From an uncultured candidate division Zixibacteria bacterium (GTDB lineage: Bacteria; Zixibacteria; MSB-5A5; GN15; PGXB01): a stretch of DNA of 40,106 bases. This document shows positions 1-8,385 of the stretch, piece after piece. Position 1 is the first letter of the stretch. Every line of letters begins with the position of its first letter. Location of the stretch: the NCBI GenBank assembly GCA_937925655.1, contig CALAMC010000002.1, forward strand, positions 1 to 40,106. The letters are read 5' to 3'. The position numbers were made by a program, and so were the translations under genes. Under the pieces are notes generated by a model, which did not search any database, was not told where the DNA came from, and was given only the letters and a program-made list of their open reading frames with translations.

Positions 1-37
1 TGAAAATCTGGTTTTAAACCGGGGATGACTGGAACGT

Positions 38-1393
38 ATGAGGATAATTATTGTCGGCGGCGGGGTTGTCGGATTCAGTTTGGCCGAGCAACTGCGCCAT
101 GAAAACCATGACATCGTTTTAATCGAAAAAGAGACGGCCACTTACGAGCAAATTCGCAACCGCACCGATATTCAAATCCTGTGCGGCAACGGCACTTCAC
201 CCGCCCTATTGGAAACGGCCGGCATAAAAGACGCCGACATGGTTGTCGCCGTAACCTCTTTCGATGAGCATAATATTGTCATTTGCGCCATCGCCCAGCA
301 ATACGGCGTGGAACGTCGTATCGCGAGAATTCGCTCGAGCGAATTTCGAGAGGGAGCCGGCATTTTCGATTTAAAAAAACTGGGCGTAACGCTCGTGACC
401 GACCCGGAAGCGGTTCTCGTCGACGCCATTACCCAGTTTGTTGAAACACCTGGCGCCACCGATGCCGTCAATTTTCATGAGGGCAATGTCCTTATGCGCG
501 GTTATCGCGTGCACAGGGATATGCCCTTGGTTGGCAAAACTCTTAGAGACATTCGCAAGGAAACCGCCCAGCATCCCCTGCTGTTTATTGCCGCCATTCG
601 CAAGGGTGAAGCCATTATCCCCGATGGCGATTACACTATTGAGCCGGAAGATGATATGTTCGGAATTTTCCCGCGGCCTTCACTTGAAGCTTTCCTTAAT
701 TTATTCGGAAGATCCCGGAAAGAGGCCCGCAATGTAATAATTGCCGGGACAAGCCTTACCGCCATTCAACTCGCCCGCCAAGTCAAAGACATCGTCGAAA
801 AAGTCGTCCTGATTGACCCTGATTACGAGCATGGCCGCCAGGCGGCGGATATTTTAAACGATGTCGATATTATTCACGGCGATGCCACCGATGCCGCCAT
901 ATTACAGGAAGTCTATATCCGCAACGCCGACTTTTTTATCGCCGCCGATAAGGAAACCGACAGCAATGTCATGTCGTCGCTTCTGGCCAAGGCTGAAGGC
1001 GCCCGCGAAGTGATCGCCGTCATCAACGATGTCCGCCATGACCGGCTGTTTAAATCCATCGGCATCGACCATGTCATTCACCCCCGGTTGGCCATCGCCA
1101 ATAATATTCTTGAAAAAATCCACCGGGGACAAATCGGTCGCATTGTCCGCATTCGAAATCTCGATATCGAGGCCCTGCGTCTGACCGTCGATCCGGACAG
1201 CCCCGTCACGGGCAAGCCGCTTCAGCATATCCGAAGTAAAATGCAAAAAGGGACGATTGTCGGGACATTGCTCCGCGGCGACGAGATGATTATTCCCGAT
1301 GGCAATACCATAATTGAGCCGGGCGATAAAATGATCGTCATCACGCACTCCAAAAACGCCGCCCGCGTCCGTAAACTATTCAAAGCCCGCTAA
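38..1393 (+). CDS. trkA: Trk system potassium uptake protein TrkA
   Basis: Cytoplasmic regulatory subunit that binds NAD(H)/nucleotide and gates the TrkH potassium channel. The 451-residue length and two tandem RCK units fit full-length TrkA. The first Rossmann unit begins at the N-terminus with G-G-G-V-V-G (residues 7-12) and an acidic residue at the end of strand 2 (E30). The second unit starts near residue 232 with a degenerate glycine loop (A-G-T-S-L-T). Each is followed by a TrkA_C-type domain, the second near 370-451. The ATG follows a weak GGAA ribosome site. trkH follows after 10 bases, so the two are almost certainly one operon. The promoter lies outside the window or within the first 37 bases, where nothing convincing is seen. 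Confidence 0.95.
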   Translation: MRIIIVGGGVVGFSLAEQLRHENHDIVLIEKETATYEQIRNRTDIQILCGNGTSPALLETAGIKDADMVVAVTSFDEHNIVICAIAQQYGVERRIARIRSSEFREGAGIFDLKKLGVTLVTDPEAVLVDAITQFVETPGATDAVNFHEGNVLMRGYRVHRDMPLVGKTLRDIRKETAQHPLLFIAAIRKGEAIIPDGDYTIEPEDDMFGIFPRPSLEAFLNLFGRSRKEARNVIIAGTSLTAIQLARQVKDIVEKVVLIDPDYEHGRQAADILNDVDIIHGDATDAAILQEVYIRNADFFIAADKETDSNVMSSLLAKAEGAREVIAVINDVRHDRLFKSIGIDHVIHPRLAIANNILEKIHRGQIGRIVRIRNLDIEALRLTVDPDSPVTGKPLQHIRSKMQKGTIVGTLLRGDEMIIPDGNTIIEPGDKMIVITHSKNAARVRKLFKAR

Positions 1394-1403
1394 ATGCCCG
1401 CCT

Positions 1404-3002
1404 ATGGATAAAAAAGTCGTATTCTATGTCACTGGGCGGCTGATGATGGTCATGGCCGTGATCATGCTCATCCCCCTGACTATAGCGGTCGCCTATGACC
1501 TTCCCGAATCCACCCCGGATATATTCCAAAAGCCCGAAACGATCGGATTTATTCTGGCCATCCTGATATCATTAATTTCGGGATTCATTTTAACCCGTCG
1601 TTTCAGGTCTAAGCGCCCCCTGGAAGGTATTAGAGAAGGCTTTGCCATCGTTTCAGTGGGCTGGGTGACCCTGGCATTCATCGGAAGCTTGCCGCTTTTT
1701 ATTTATTTTATTTTCGCTAATGACCATGGCAGCCTGAATATTCTGCGGGCTTTCACCGACGCTTATTTCGAAATATGTAGCGGCTTTACAACGACCGGTG
1801 CGACAATTTTCAATGATATTGAGATTCTGCCCAAAGGTATTTTGTTCTGGAGAAGCCTGACCCACTGGCTGGGCGGCATGGGTATTATTACTTTGGCCAT
1901 CGCCATCTTCCCCGCCATGGGTATTTCGGGATACCATATGTTTCGCGGCGAAGTGCCGGGGCCGTCGCCCGAACGCATTCAACCCCGCCTGACCCAGACG
2001 GCGGCCATCTTGTGGGGCGTCTATGCTCTTCTATCGGGGATCGAGGCCGTCTTGCTGATGATCGGCGGCATGGATTGGTTCGATGCCCTTTGTCACACTT
2101 TCGCCACTATGGCGACCGGCGGATTCTCGACCAAAAACGCCTCGGTCGGCCATTATAACAGCCATTTCATCGATTGGATTATTACAATTTTTATGTTCCT
2201 GGCCGGCGTTAATTTTATGGTGCACTACCGCGTTCTGCGTAAAAATTTCATTGACTTCAAAAACAACCGCGAATTGCATTTTTACATCGGAACGATAATC
2301 ATAACCATAATCGTGGCGACCGGCATTTTGTACCTGGCCGGAACCAAACCGGCTTATCAGGCAACCGATCACTTCCGCCATAACCCTGCTTCATATGAGG
2401 AATTTGACCGGCATGTGCAAAATGAAGCCGACAAAGTATCGACGCTTTATGGGGCCTTTCGGCATTCCGCTTTTCAGGTCGTCTCGATTACTACAACCAC
2501 CGGCTTCGGCACCGCCGATTTCGACATCTGGCCGGATTTGTTACGCTTCACTCTCCTTATTTTAATGTTCTGGGGAGGCTGCGCCGGGTCAACCGGCGGC
2601 GGCATGAAAATGATCCGTATCATGGTTATCCTTAAAACCGGATGGCGGGAGCTTAAAACGATGATTTCGCCTCATGCCATCGCCCCCCTGAAAGTCGGCG
2701 GCATGAGCATGGAAGAAAAACAGGTAATTAGCATCGGAGCCTTTTTCATGCTCTTCATGGTAACCTTTGTCGTCGGAACCTGCCTTTTGACACTTTTTAT
2801 CCCCGACCTGCTCACGGCGGCGTCGGCCTCGGTGGCGGCCCTCGGCAATATCGGTCCGGGATTATCCGGCGTCGGCTCCACCCAGACATACGCCTGGATA
2901 CCGATTCCCGGCAAATGGGTGCTGGTGATTCTGATGCTTCTGGGTCGTCTGGAGCTTTTTACCATTCTGCTGGCGCTTCGACCGTCTTTCTGGAAACGCT
3001 GA
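1404..3002 (+). CDS. trkH: Trk-type potassium transporter membrane subunit TrkH
   Basis: Polytopic inner-membrane channel subunit for K+ uptake, partner of the adjacent TrkA. The 532-residue protein has the four-fold repeated selectivity-filter pattern of the Trk/Ktr/HKT superfamily: visible loops are T-T-T-G-A-T (about residue 130), A-T-G-G-F-S (about 236), T-T-T-G-F-G (about 366) and G-N-I-G-P-G (about 488), each flanked by hydrophobic helices. The S-L-T-H-W-L-G-G-M-G segment is also typical of the family. The start is 10 bases after the trkA stop. Length and order match normal trkAH operons, and nothing is odd. Confidence 0.95.
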   Translation: MDKKVVFYVTGRLMMVMAVIMLIPLTIAVAYDLPESTPDIFQKPETIGFILAILISLISGFILTRRFRSKRPLEGIREGFAIVSVGWVTLAFIGSLPLFIYFIFANDHGSLNILRAFTDAYFEICSGFTTTGATIFNDIEILPKGILFWRSLTHWLGGMGIITLAIAIFPAMGISGYHMFRGEVPGPSPERIQPRLTQTAAILWGVYALLSGIEAVLLMIGGMDWFDALCHTFATMATGGFSTKNASVGHYNSHFIDWIITIFMFLAGVNFMVHYRVLRKNFIDFKNNRELHFYIGTIIITIIVATGILYLAGTKPAYQATDHFRHNPASYEEFDRHVQNEADKVSTLYGAFRHSAFQVVSITTTTGFGTADFDIWPDLLRFTLLILMFWGGCAGSTGGGMKMIRIMVILKTGWRELKTMISPHAIAPLKVGGMSMEEKQVISIGAFFMLFMVTFVVGTCLLTLFIPDLLTAASASVAALGNIGPGLSGVGSTQTYAWIPIPGKWVLVILMLLGRLELFTILLALRPSFWKR

Positions 3003-3060
3003 TTTTGCGCAATCTTTTAATATTGCTTCACTTATAGAGGAAAAGTATATTTTTGAGGTT

Positions 3061-4815
3061 ATGGAAGAAAAAATCGGAAATTATAAAATTTTAAAAAAGA
3101 TCGGCGCCGGCGGCATGGCCCGCGTCTTTCTGGGCGTACACGAGGATGTCCCCAATCTCAAAGTCGTCTTGAAAATTCTCGACGACCCCAGTCTGGTGGA
3201 CCGTTTCCGCCAGGAGGCCGATAAACTGGCCCTTCTGGACGGCCACCCCAACATCTGCCGCATCAAGCATTTCTTCAACCACGGCGAGAACATTGTTATC
3301 GCTATGGAATACATCGACGGCTTCACCCTCGATGAAAAAATAAAAAGGGATGGGAAACTGCCACTGGCCGACGCTATGAATATCGCCTGCAAAGTCCTCG
3401 ATATCTTGTCTTTCGCCCATGAAAAAGGCATTTATCACCGAGACATAAAGCCCAGCAATATAATGATCGACCATAACGGCAATGTCAAAATCATCGACTT
3501 CGGCATTGCCAAAGCCAAAACCGACCCCAATTTGACCCGTGCCGGAACCGCCTGTGGAACCCCGGCCTACATGGCCCCGGAGCAATTCAATCCGTCCGAA
3601 GACACCGACTATGCCAAGGCCGATATTTATGCCGTCGGCACCACCCTCTTTTATGCCTTAACCGGCGAACTGCCATTCAAGGGCGACAACGAATTCGCCA
3701 TTCGCGATGCCAAATTATTCAGCGATCCGCCCAAACCAAGCTCCATATCTTCGGATTTGGCCAAGAACGTGGACCAGTTGATATTGAAGGCCATCGACAA
3801 GGAACCAACCAAAAGGTTTGCCAGCGCCAAAGCCATGCAGAGAACAATAGAAGAAATGGGCTGCGTTGAATCCGATAAAACATATATCGCGGCTCCTGCG
3901 GAAGGTGGCCCTTCCGGCTCTAAAAAAAGAAAACCACTGGTTGCCATTATTGGGTTGGTGATAATTATCGCCGCCGGTATTACGGGCTATTTCATGTTCG
4001 CCGGAAAGGACCGGCCCGCGACACTCCTGCCACCCAAACTAATGGAACCCGCCGACAATATCCAATTATCTGTTGCCTCTCCCTCATTCCGATGGGATGC
4101 TACGGCAGGCGAGAACGGTTTTTATAATCTCGAATATTCCCGCAATCCTAATTTTACGGACAAAACATTCCTGCCGCGCCTGCGGGGGACGTCATACGTT
4201 GATACCTCCAATCTACCCGATGGCCAATACTACTGGCGGGTAGAGGCGATCAGCGCCGAGGGCATATCCAGTGGATATTCGCAAGTGAATTCGTTTACAA
4301 TCCGCACCGCCCCGGTCATTACGACCGGCTATCTTGATATATCAAGCACGATAGCGGCCGATTTATATCTTAACGATTCTTTAATCGCCCGACAGACGAC
4401 CCGCGCTTTTTTGACTCTCGATTCCGGGCCTTATACGATCAGAGCCGCCAGCCCGGCCAGCAGTCAGGGAAGTTTGAATGAACGTATCATTATCAACCCG
4501 CAGGATACAGCCACAATCAATTTCGCCTTCAGCCCAAAACCGGTGGTTGTCTCGCCTCCCATCGACGAACCTGTTAAGCCCAAACCACCCGATTCGGCCT
4601 GGTTTCGAATTGCCACCCCGGCCTACACCAATGTCCAGGTTTATATAGACGACGTTTTGCAAAACCGAACCGCCCCGGGACGATTCTGGACTTCTGTCGG
4701 ACGACATGAAATAAAAGTCCTGTTAGACAAAGAGGGACAAACGGTTACAAAGACGGATCGGGTCGATGTCAAAGCCGGAACAGAAGTCAAAATTACCTTT
4801 GATTTTTCCGAATAG
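3061..4815 (+). CDS. Transmembrane Ser/Thr protein kinase with PEGA-type extracytoplasmic region
   Basis: Hanks-type kinase anchored in the inner membrane. The 584-residue protein has an N-terminal kinase domain (about 7-265) with glycine loop G-A-G-G-M-A (15-20), candidate ATP-binding lysine K38, H-R-D at 126-128 with K130 and N133, D-F-G at 146-148, and A-P-E at 172-174, so it should be active. A basic stretch precedes one membrane helix (about 292-314). The outside part holds a fibronectin/Ig-like domain (about 325-415) and two PEGA-like beta domains (about 422-495 and 515-584), which often bind envelope polymers. It leads the block of CsgG-type and outer-membrane genes, so it may sense or control that envelope complex. 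The GAGG ribosome site is unusually close to the ATG. No partner phosphatase is visible. Substrates are unknown. Confidence 0.9.
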   Translation: MEEKIGNYKILKKIGAGGMARVFLGVHEDVPNLKVVLKILDDPSLVDRFRQEADKLALLDGHPNICRIKHFFNHGENIVIAMEYIDGFTLDEKIKRDGKLPLADAMNIACKVLDILSFAHEKGIYHRDIKPSNIMIDHNGNVKIIDFGIAKAKTDPNLTRAGTACGTPAYMAPEQFNPSEDTDYAKADIYAVGTTLFYALTGELPFKGDNEFAIRDAKLFSDPPKPSSISSDLAKNVDQLILKAIDKEPTKRFASAKAMQRTIEEMGCVESDKTYIAAPAEGGPSGSKKRKPLVAIIGLVIIIAAGITGYFMFAGKDRPATLLPPKLMEPADNIQLSVASPSFRWDATAGENGFYNLEYSRNPNFTDKTFLPRLRGTSYVDTSNLPDGQYYWRVEAISAEGISSGYSQVNSFTIRTAPVITTGYLDISSTIAADLYLNDSLIARQTTRAFLTLDSGPYTIRAASPASSQGSLNERIIINPQDTATINFAFSPKPVVVSPPIDEPVKPKPPDSAWFRIATPAYTNVQVYIDDVLQNRTAPGRFWTSVGRHEIKVLLDKEGQTVTKTDRVDVKAGTEVKITFDFSE

Positions 4816-4827
4816 GTCGATTTATGA

Positions 4828-4856
4828 TTGACTGAATTCGTATAAGAATATATGTG
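4828..4856 (+). promoter_or_regulatory. Candidate sigma70-type promoter before the CsgG-domain genes
   Basis: TTGACT at 4828-4833, a 17-base spacer and TATGTG at 4851-4856 lie in the 76-base gap after the kinase gene. The start codon at 4892 has a good GGGAG ribosome site. The box sequences nearly match the candidate promoter before the split ClpV gene. It may allow the envelope genes to be expressed separately from the kinase. Confidence 0.4.
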
Positions 4857-4891
4857 TCAACTAACTTCATAAATAAACCGGGAGTGATACC

Positions 4892-5935
4892 ATGACAATT
4901 CACAAAATCACATTTGTCCGTGTCGTGGCCGCCGCCGTGATGGTGTTGGCGATGGCCGCTCCGTTGGGCTTTGCCCAGAATCAGATGAAGCCGGTAGCCG
5001 AACAATTGGCTACGGCCTTTGATTACTACACACAGGCCGATTTCGAAAAGGGCATCGACCTTGCCAATCAACTGTTACAGCGTCAGGACCTGTTGGCCAA
5101 AGACAGCGCCGCCATATTCTCGATTTTGAGTATGTGCAACTATGCCCTGGGACAGGATTTTATCAACAAATCTATCTCTTATCTGGAGCACATCGTTAGA
5201 ATCGACCCTTGCATCATCCACCTGCCCCATGAGTTCTGGCCCCAGGAACTTCGCGACCGCTGGTTCCGTATCCTCCAGGCCAACGCCATGCTGACCTGTC
5301 CCGAAGGTGAGAAAATCAGAACCATCGCCATCATGGAATTCGACAATTTTTCAGTCGGTGAATATCAGGAACAGCTCGGCTATATCAGCAAAGGACTGGC
5401 TGACTTTTTCGCCAGCGATTTCGCCAAATTCTCGGCCATTAAAGTCGTGGAACGCGATAAAATCAACGCCATCTTAAGCGAACTGGAATTGCAGAAATCG
5501 GATAAAGTGGATCAAGCCACCGCCGTTAAGGCCGGGAAAATGCTGGGCGCCACTATCATGGTTTTCGGCAGTATCACCCAGCTTGACGCCCGTAGCATGC
5601 GTATGGTTGTCCGGGCGGTCGATGTCGAAACGTCCGAAATAATTACTTCGGTTGACCGCGAAGGCAAACCGGATTATTTCAAAATGGAAAAAGAATTGGT
5701 CGAGGAATTGGCCAAAAAGCTCGATGTCAAATTCGATGAATCCACCAAGGACCTTCTAAAAGCAGGCGGAACCGAATCGGTCGACGCCACGACACTGTAT
5801 TCCCGCGGACTCGATTTTGCCGACAAGTATGATTACAAAAGCGCCTATGAGTCGTTCAAGAAAGCCTTCGACCTGGACAACAGCTTCGCCGAAGCCAAAC
5901 GGAAAATGGAAATATACAAACCTCTGGCAGGTTAA
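4892..5935 (+). CDS. Exported CsgG-domain protein with TPR-like ends
   Basis: The 347-residue protein has a Sec signal peptide (hydrophobic 9-28, likely cleavage after G-F-A) and no lipobox. Residues 35-130 are helical and TPR-like. A CsgG/FlgO-type domain follows (about 142-270), opening with a strand of the form T-I-A-I-M-E-F-D-N-F and containing V-V-E-R-D-K-I-N-A-I-L-S-E-L and a later G-A-T-I-M-V-F-G-S strand. A last TPR-like helix pair covers about 300-340. CsgG itself is the outer-membrane curlin pore; many distant relatives are periplasmic or outer-membrane assembly proteins of unknown job. The next gene is a paralogue of the central domain. No curli subunit genes (CsgA/B) are present, so a curli role is not supported. 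Confidence 0.8.
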   Translation: MTIHKITFVRVVAAAVMVLAMAAPLGFAQNQMKPVAEQLATAFDYYTQADFEKGIDLANQLLQRQDLLAKDSAAIFSILSMCNYALGQDFINKSISYLEHIVRIDPCIIHLPHEFWPQELRDRWFRILQANAMLTCPEGEKIRTIAIMEFDNFSVGEYQEQLGYISKGLADFFASDFAKFSAIKVVERDKINAILSELELQKSDKVDQATAVKAGKMLGATIMVFGSITQLDARSMRMVVRAVDVETSEIITSVDREGKPDYFKMEKELVEELAKKLDVKFDESTKDLLKAGGTESVDATTLYSRGLDFADKYDYKSAYESFKKAFDLDNSFAEAKRKMEIYKPLAG

Positions 5936-5971
5936 TAGGAACGGGAAGAAAACCTATCTCATGAGGATAAT

Positions 5972-7261
5972 ATGATCCGAAAATTTCTGTTGCTGTCGGT
6001 CGTTTTGCTTATCGGGTGTTCGCAGAGTCTGTTCATGCAGGGACGCTCGCTTTCGGAACGCGGCGAATACGACCGGGCCATCGAAATATTTTACGATGAA
6101 ATTCGGGCCAATCCGCAAAACGCCGAGGCCTGGCGGGAACTCGGCATCGCCCTGTTCCGCAAAGGCGAACTGGATAAAGCCGAGGACGCCCTCAAACAGG
6201 CCAATAATATGAAACCGGACGCACGCACCCATGTCTATCTCGGTCTGGTTAATGAAAAACGCGAAGATTACGATCAGGCGGTGAACTCATATTCTGCCGC
6301 CATCGGTATGGACCCCAACAAAGAGACCCGGGACATGCTTCGTATTCATCTTGACCGGTTGCTCGAAAAGAAATTCCGTAAAGAAGCCGCCGAAGTGGCG
6401 GCCCGTGAAAACGAAATCAACGCCTCTGATTTCCCGGCCAATACTGTCGGGGTGGTCGATTTCGATGCTTCGACCCTTTCCCCGGACCTGAAACCCATAG
6501 GCATCGGCCTGGCCGAATTGACTTCGATCGATTTGGCCAAAGTCAAATCGTTGCGGGTCATGGAGCGGCTTAAAATAAAGGCGGTTCTGGACGAACTGGA
6601 ATTGGCCAAAGGCGACTACGTGGATAAAGCAACCGCACCCAGGCTGGGGAAAATTGTCGGAAGCAGCCGTATCATCACCGGCTCGGTTCTCGGCTCTGAA
6701 GATAACCTTCGACTGGACGGCGCCATTGTGCATACGGTCGATGAATCGGCCAAATTAACCGGCACCACCGAGGGGGAACTGCAACGCTTTTTCCGCCTGG
6801 AAAAAGATTTCGTATTTAAAATCATCGACGAGTTGGGCATCACCCTCACAACGGAAGAACGTGATTCGATCATGAAAGTCCCGACCGAATCGTATCTGGC
6901 CTTTATGTCTTACTGCCGGGGTTTGGATTATAAAAATCGCGGGATGTATAAAGCCGCCGAAACGGAATTCCGCCAGGCGGCCGGCCATGACGCCGGCTTC
7001 GGACAGGCCGGACAACAGGCCGCAGCCATGTCACAGATGATTGCACTGGGCGGAACCGGAGGCTATTCCGACGTGGCTTTTGAGCAGGCCATCTACCAGC
7101 GGACGCTTTCCGAGGGCCCCGGGGTCGGGCTCGATGGCCGCATTAATTCAGTATTGAACAACACCGGGACAATTCCCGCCGGAGGCGTTACGCCACCGCC
7201 TTTGAATCCGCCCGTTGTTGACGCCGAAGGACTCATTATCATAAGGGGGGACTTTCGATGA
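5972..7261 (+). CDS. TPR lipoprotein with CsgG-like domain
   Basis: The 429-residue protein starts with a lipoprotein signal (lipobox L-I-G-C, lipidated C16). TPR repeats follow (about 25-140), then a CsgG-like domain (about 155-290), more TPR-like helices (about 305-350) and a proline-rich tail. The CsgG-like part is clearly paralogous to the preceding gene: both carry E-R-x-K-I-x-A-x-L-x-E-L-E-L followed by V-D-x-A-T-A and G-K. The start has a strong GAGGAT ribosome site. The stop overlaps the next ATG by four bases, showing translational coupling to the outer-membrane protein gene. Likely a periplasm-facing outer-membrane lipoprotein of a multi-protein envelope complex; exact function unknown. 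Confidence 0.85.
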   Translation: MIRKFLLLSVVLLIGCSQSLFMQGRSLSERGEYDRAIEIFYDEIRANPQNAEAWRELGIALFRKGELDKAEDALKQANNMKPDARTHVYLGLVNEKREDYDQAVNSYSAAIGMDPNKETRDMLRIHLDRLLEKKFRKEAAEVAARENEINASDFPANTVGVVDFDASTLSPDLKPIGIGLAELTSIDLAKVKSLRVMERLKIKAVLDELELAKGDYVDKATAPRLGKIVGSSRIITGSVLGSEDNLRLDGAIVHTVDESAKLTGTTEGELQRFFRLEKDFVFKIIDELGITLTTEERDSIMKVPTESYLAFMSYCRGLDYKNRGMYKAAETEFRQAAGHDAGFGQAGQQAAAMSQMIALGGTGGYSDVAFEQAIYQRTLSEGPGVGLDGRINSVLNNTGTIPAGGVTPPPLNPPVVDAEGLIIIRGDFR

Positions 7262-8373
7262 CCGGTAACAAAATTCTTATGATAATGACGGCGGCACTTC
7301 TCGTCGCCGGTTCCGGGGCTATGGCCCAGATCATTTATGGCTCCCCCGCCGCAGGCGGTGTACAATTCTATTATACCGACTGGACCATCGATACCGGCGA
7401 AGAAGAAGCCTCAATTTCGCAGACGACTATCCCTGTCACAGGATTCGTTCCTCTGCAGGATAATCTCGAGGCGCTCTTCTATGCCGCCATGTCGTCCAAC
7501 AGCCTTACCCAGAGAGGCAATGATTTCTCGATGTCGGGCCTGACCGATGTCCGCGTCATGCTGAACCGCTCTTTCTCCAATGACCGACTGCTGGCCAGTG
7601 TCGGGCTTAATTTGCCCATCGGCAAGAAGAAACTTGACCTCGCCGAAGAATGGATAATCGTGGAGTACCTGTCGCAAAACTTCCTCTCCTTCCCGGTGCG
7701 CCGTCTGGGCGAAGGATTGGGTATCAGTCTCATGCTCGGCGGCGTCGGCATGCTGGGCGAACTGAAATGCGGCGGCGGGATTATGTATCAGGTCAATGGG
7801 TCATATGAACCCTATGACGGTTTCGAGGATTACAATCCCGGCGATATGTTTTCGATCAACGGCGGCACCGAACACAATATAAACAATTTCACCTTGAGTA
7901 CGAACCTGATATATTCGACCTACGGCGCCGACAATGTCGACGGCGACAAAGTGTTCGAGCAAGGCGATGAAGTTAATATGGCTGTCAGCGGTTTTCTCGA
8001 CAATGAAACCTATGACGGCGCGGCCTCCGTACGCTATGTCTGGCGCGGACGTAATGCAACCTATGATACAACCGGAAGCGTTATCGAACGCCTGAAATTT
8101 TATGGTAATGAATTCTCAATCGCAACCATGGTTACCTGGTATCCCGTTAAGGACTGGTCAATTTCCCCCGGAGTTGATTATAAAATGATCGCTTCCAACG
8201 AAAACGGTTTTGGCGATTCCAAAATATTCGGATTCGGTGCCCGTTTCGGCCGTCAATTGAACGAAAAAACCGACATCGGTCTGGGCGTGAAATTTTACAC
8301 AGGCAACGCCGACGACAGCAATCTGGATTTGTCGGGTTTACAGATAACCGCCGGAATTTCGGCCAAATTATAG
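7258..8373 (+). CDS. Outer-membrane beta-barrel-like protein, function unknown
   Basis: The 371-residue protein has a Sec signal peptide (about 1-23, A-M-A before Q). The mature part is rich in alternating polar/hydrophobic strands with Gly, Tyr, Phe and Asn, a recurrent pattern of outer-membrane barrels. The last strands (about 325-371) repeat a G-L-G-V-K-F-Y-T-G type pattern and end in L-Q-I-T-A-G-I-S-A-K-L; a final aromatic residue typical of many barrels is absent. It overlaps the upstream TPR lipoprotein gene by four bases (ATGA) and is followed after 12 bases by another lipoprotein, so it is in the same operon. The assignment is by composition and context rather than a recognised family. 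Confidence 0.65.
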   Translation: MTGNKILMIMTAALLVAGSGAMAQIIYGSPAAGGVQFYYTDWTIDTGEEEASISQTTIPVTGFVPLQDNLEALFYAAMSSNSLTQRGNDFSMSGLTDVRVMLNRSFSNDRLLASVGLNLPIGKKKLDLAEEWIIVEYLSQNFLSFPVRRLGEGLGISLMLGGVGMLGELKCGGGIMYQVNGSYEPYDGFEDYNPGDMFSINGGTEHNINNFTLSTNLIYSTYGADNVDGDKVFEQGDEVNMAVSGFLDNETYDGAASVRYVWRGRNATYDTTGSVIERLKFYGNEFSIATMVTWYPVKDWSISPGVDYKMIASNENGFGDSKIFGFGARFGRQLNEKTDIGLGVKFYTGNADDSNLDLSGLQITAGISAKL

Positions 8374-8385
8374 AAAGGAGATAAT

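Noticed and set aside
3001..3020. TTGCGCAA palindrome after trkH as a terminator or operator.
   Set aside because: The possible stem is only four pairs and the T-run is short; such palindromes are common by chance.
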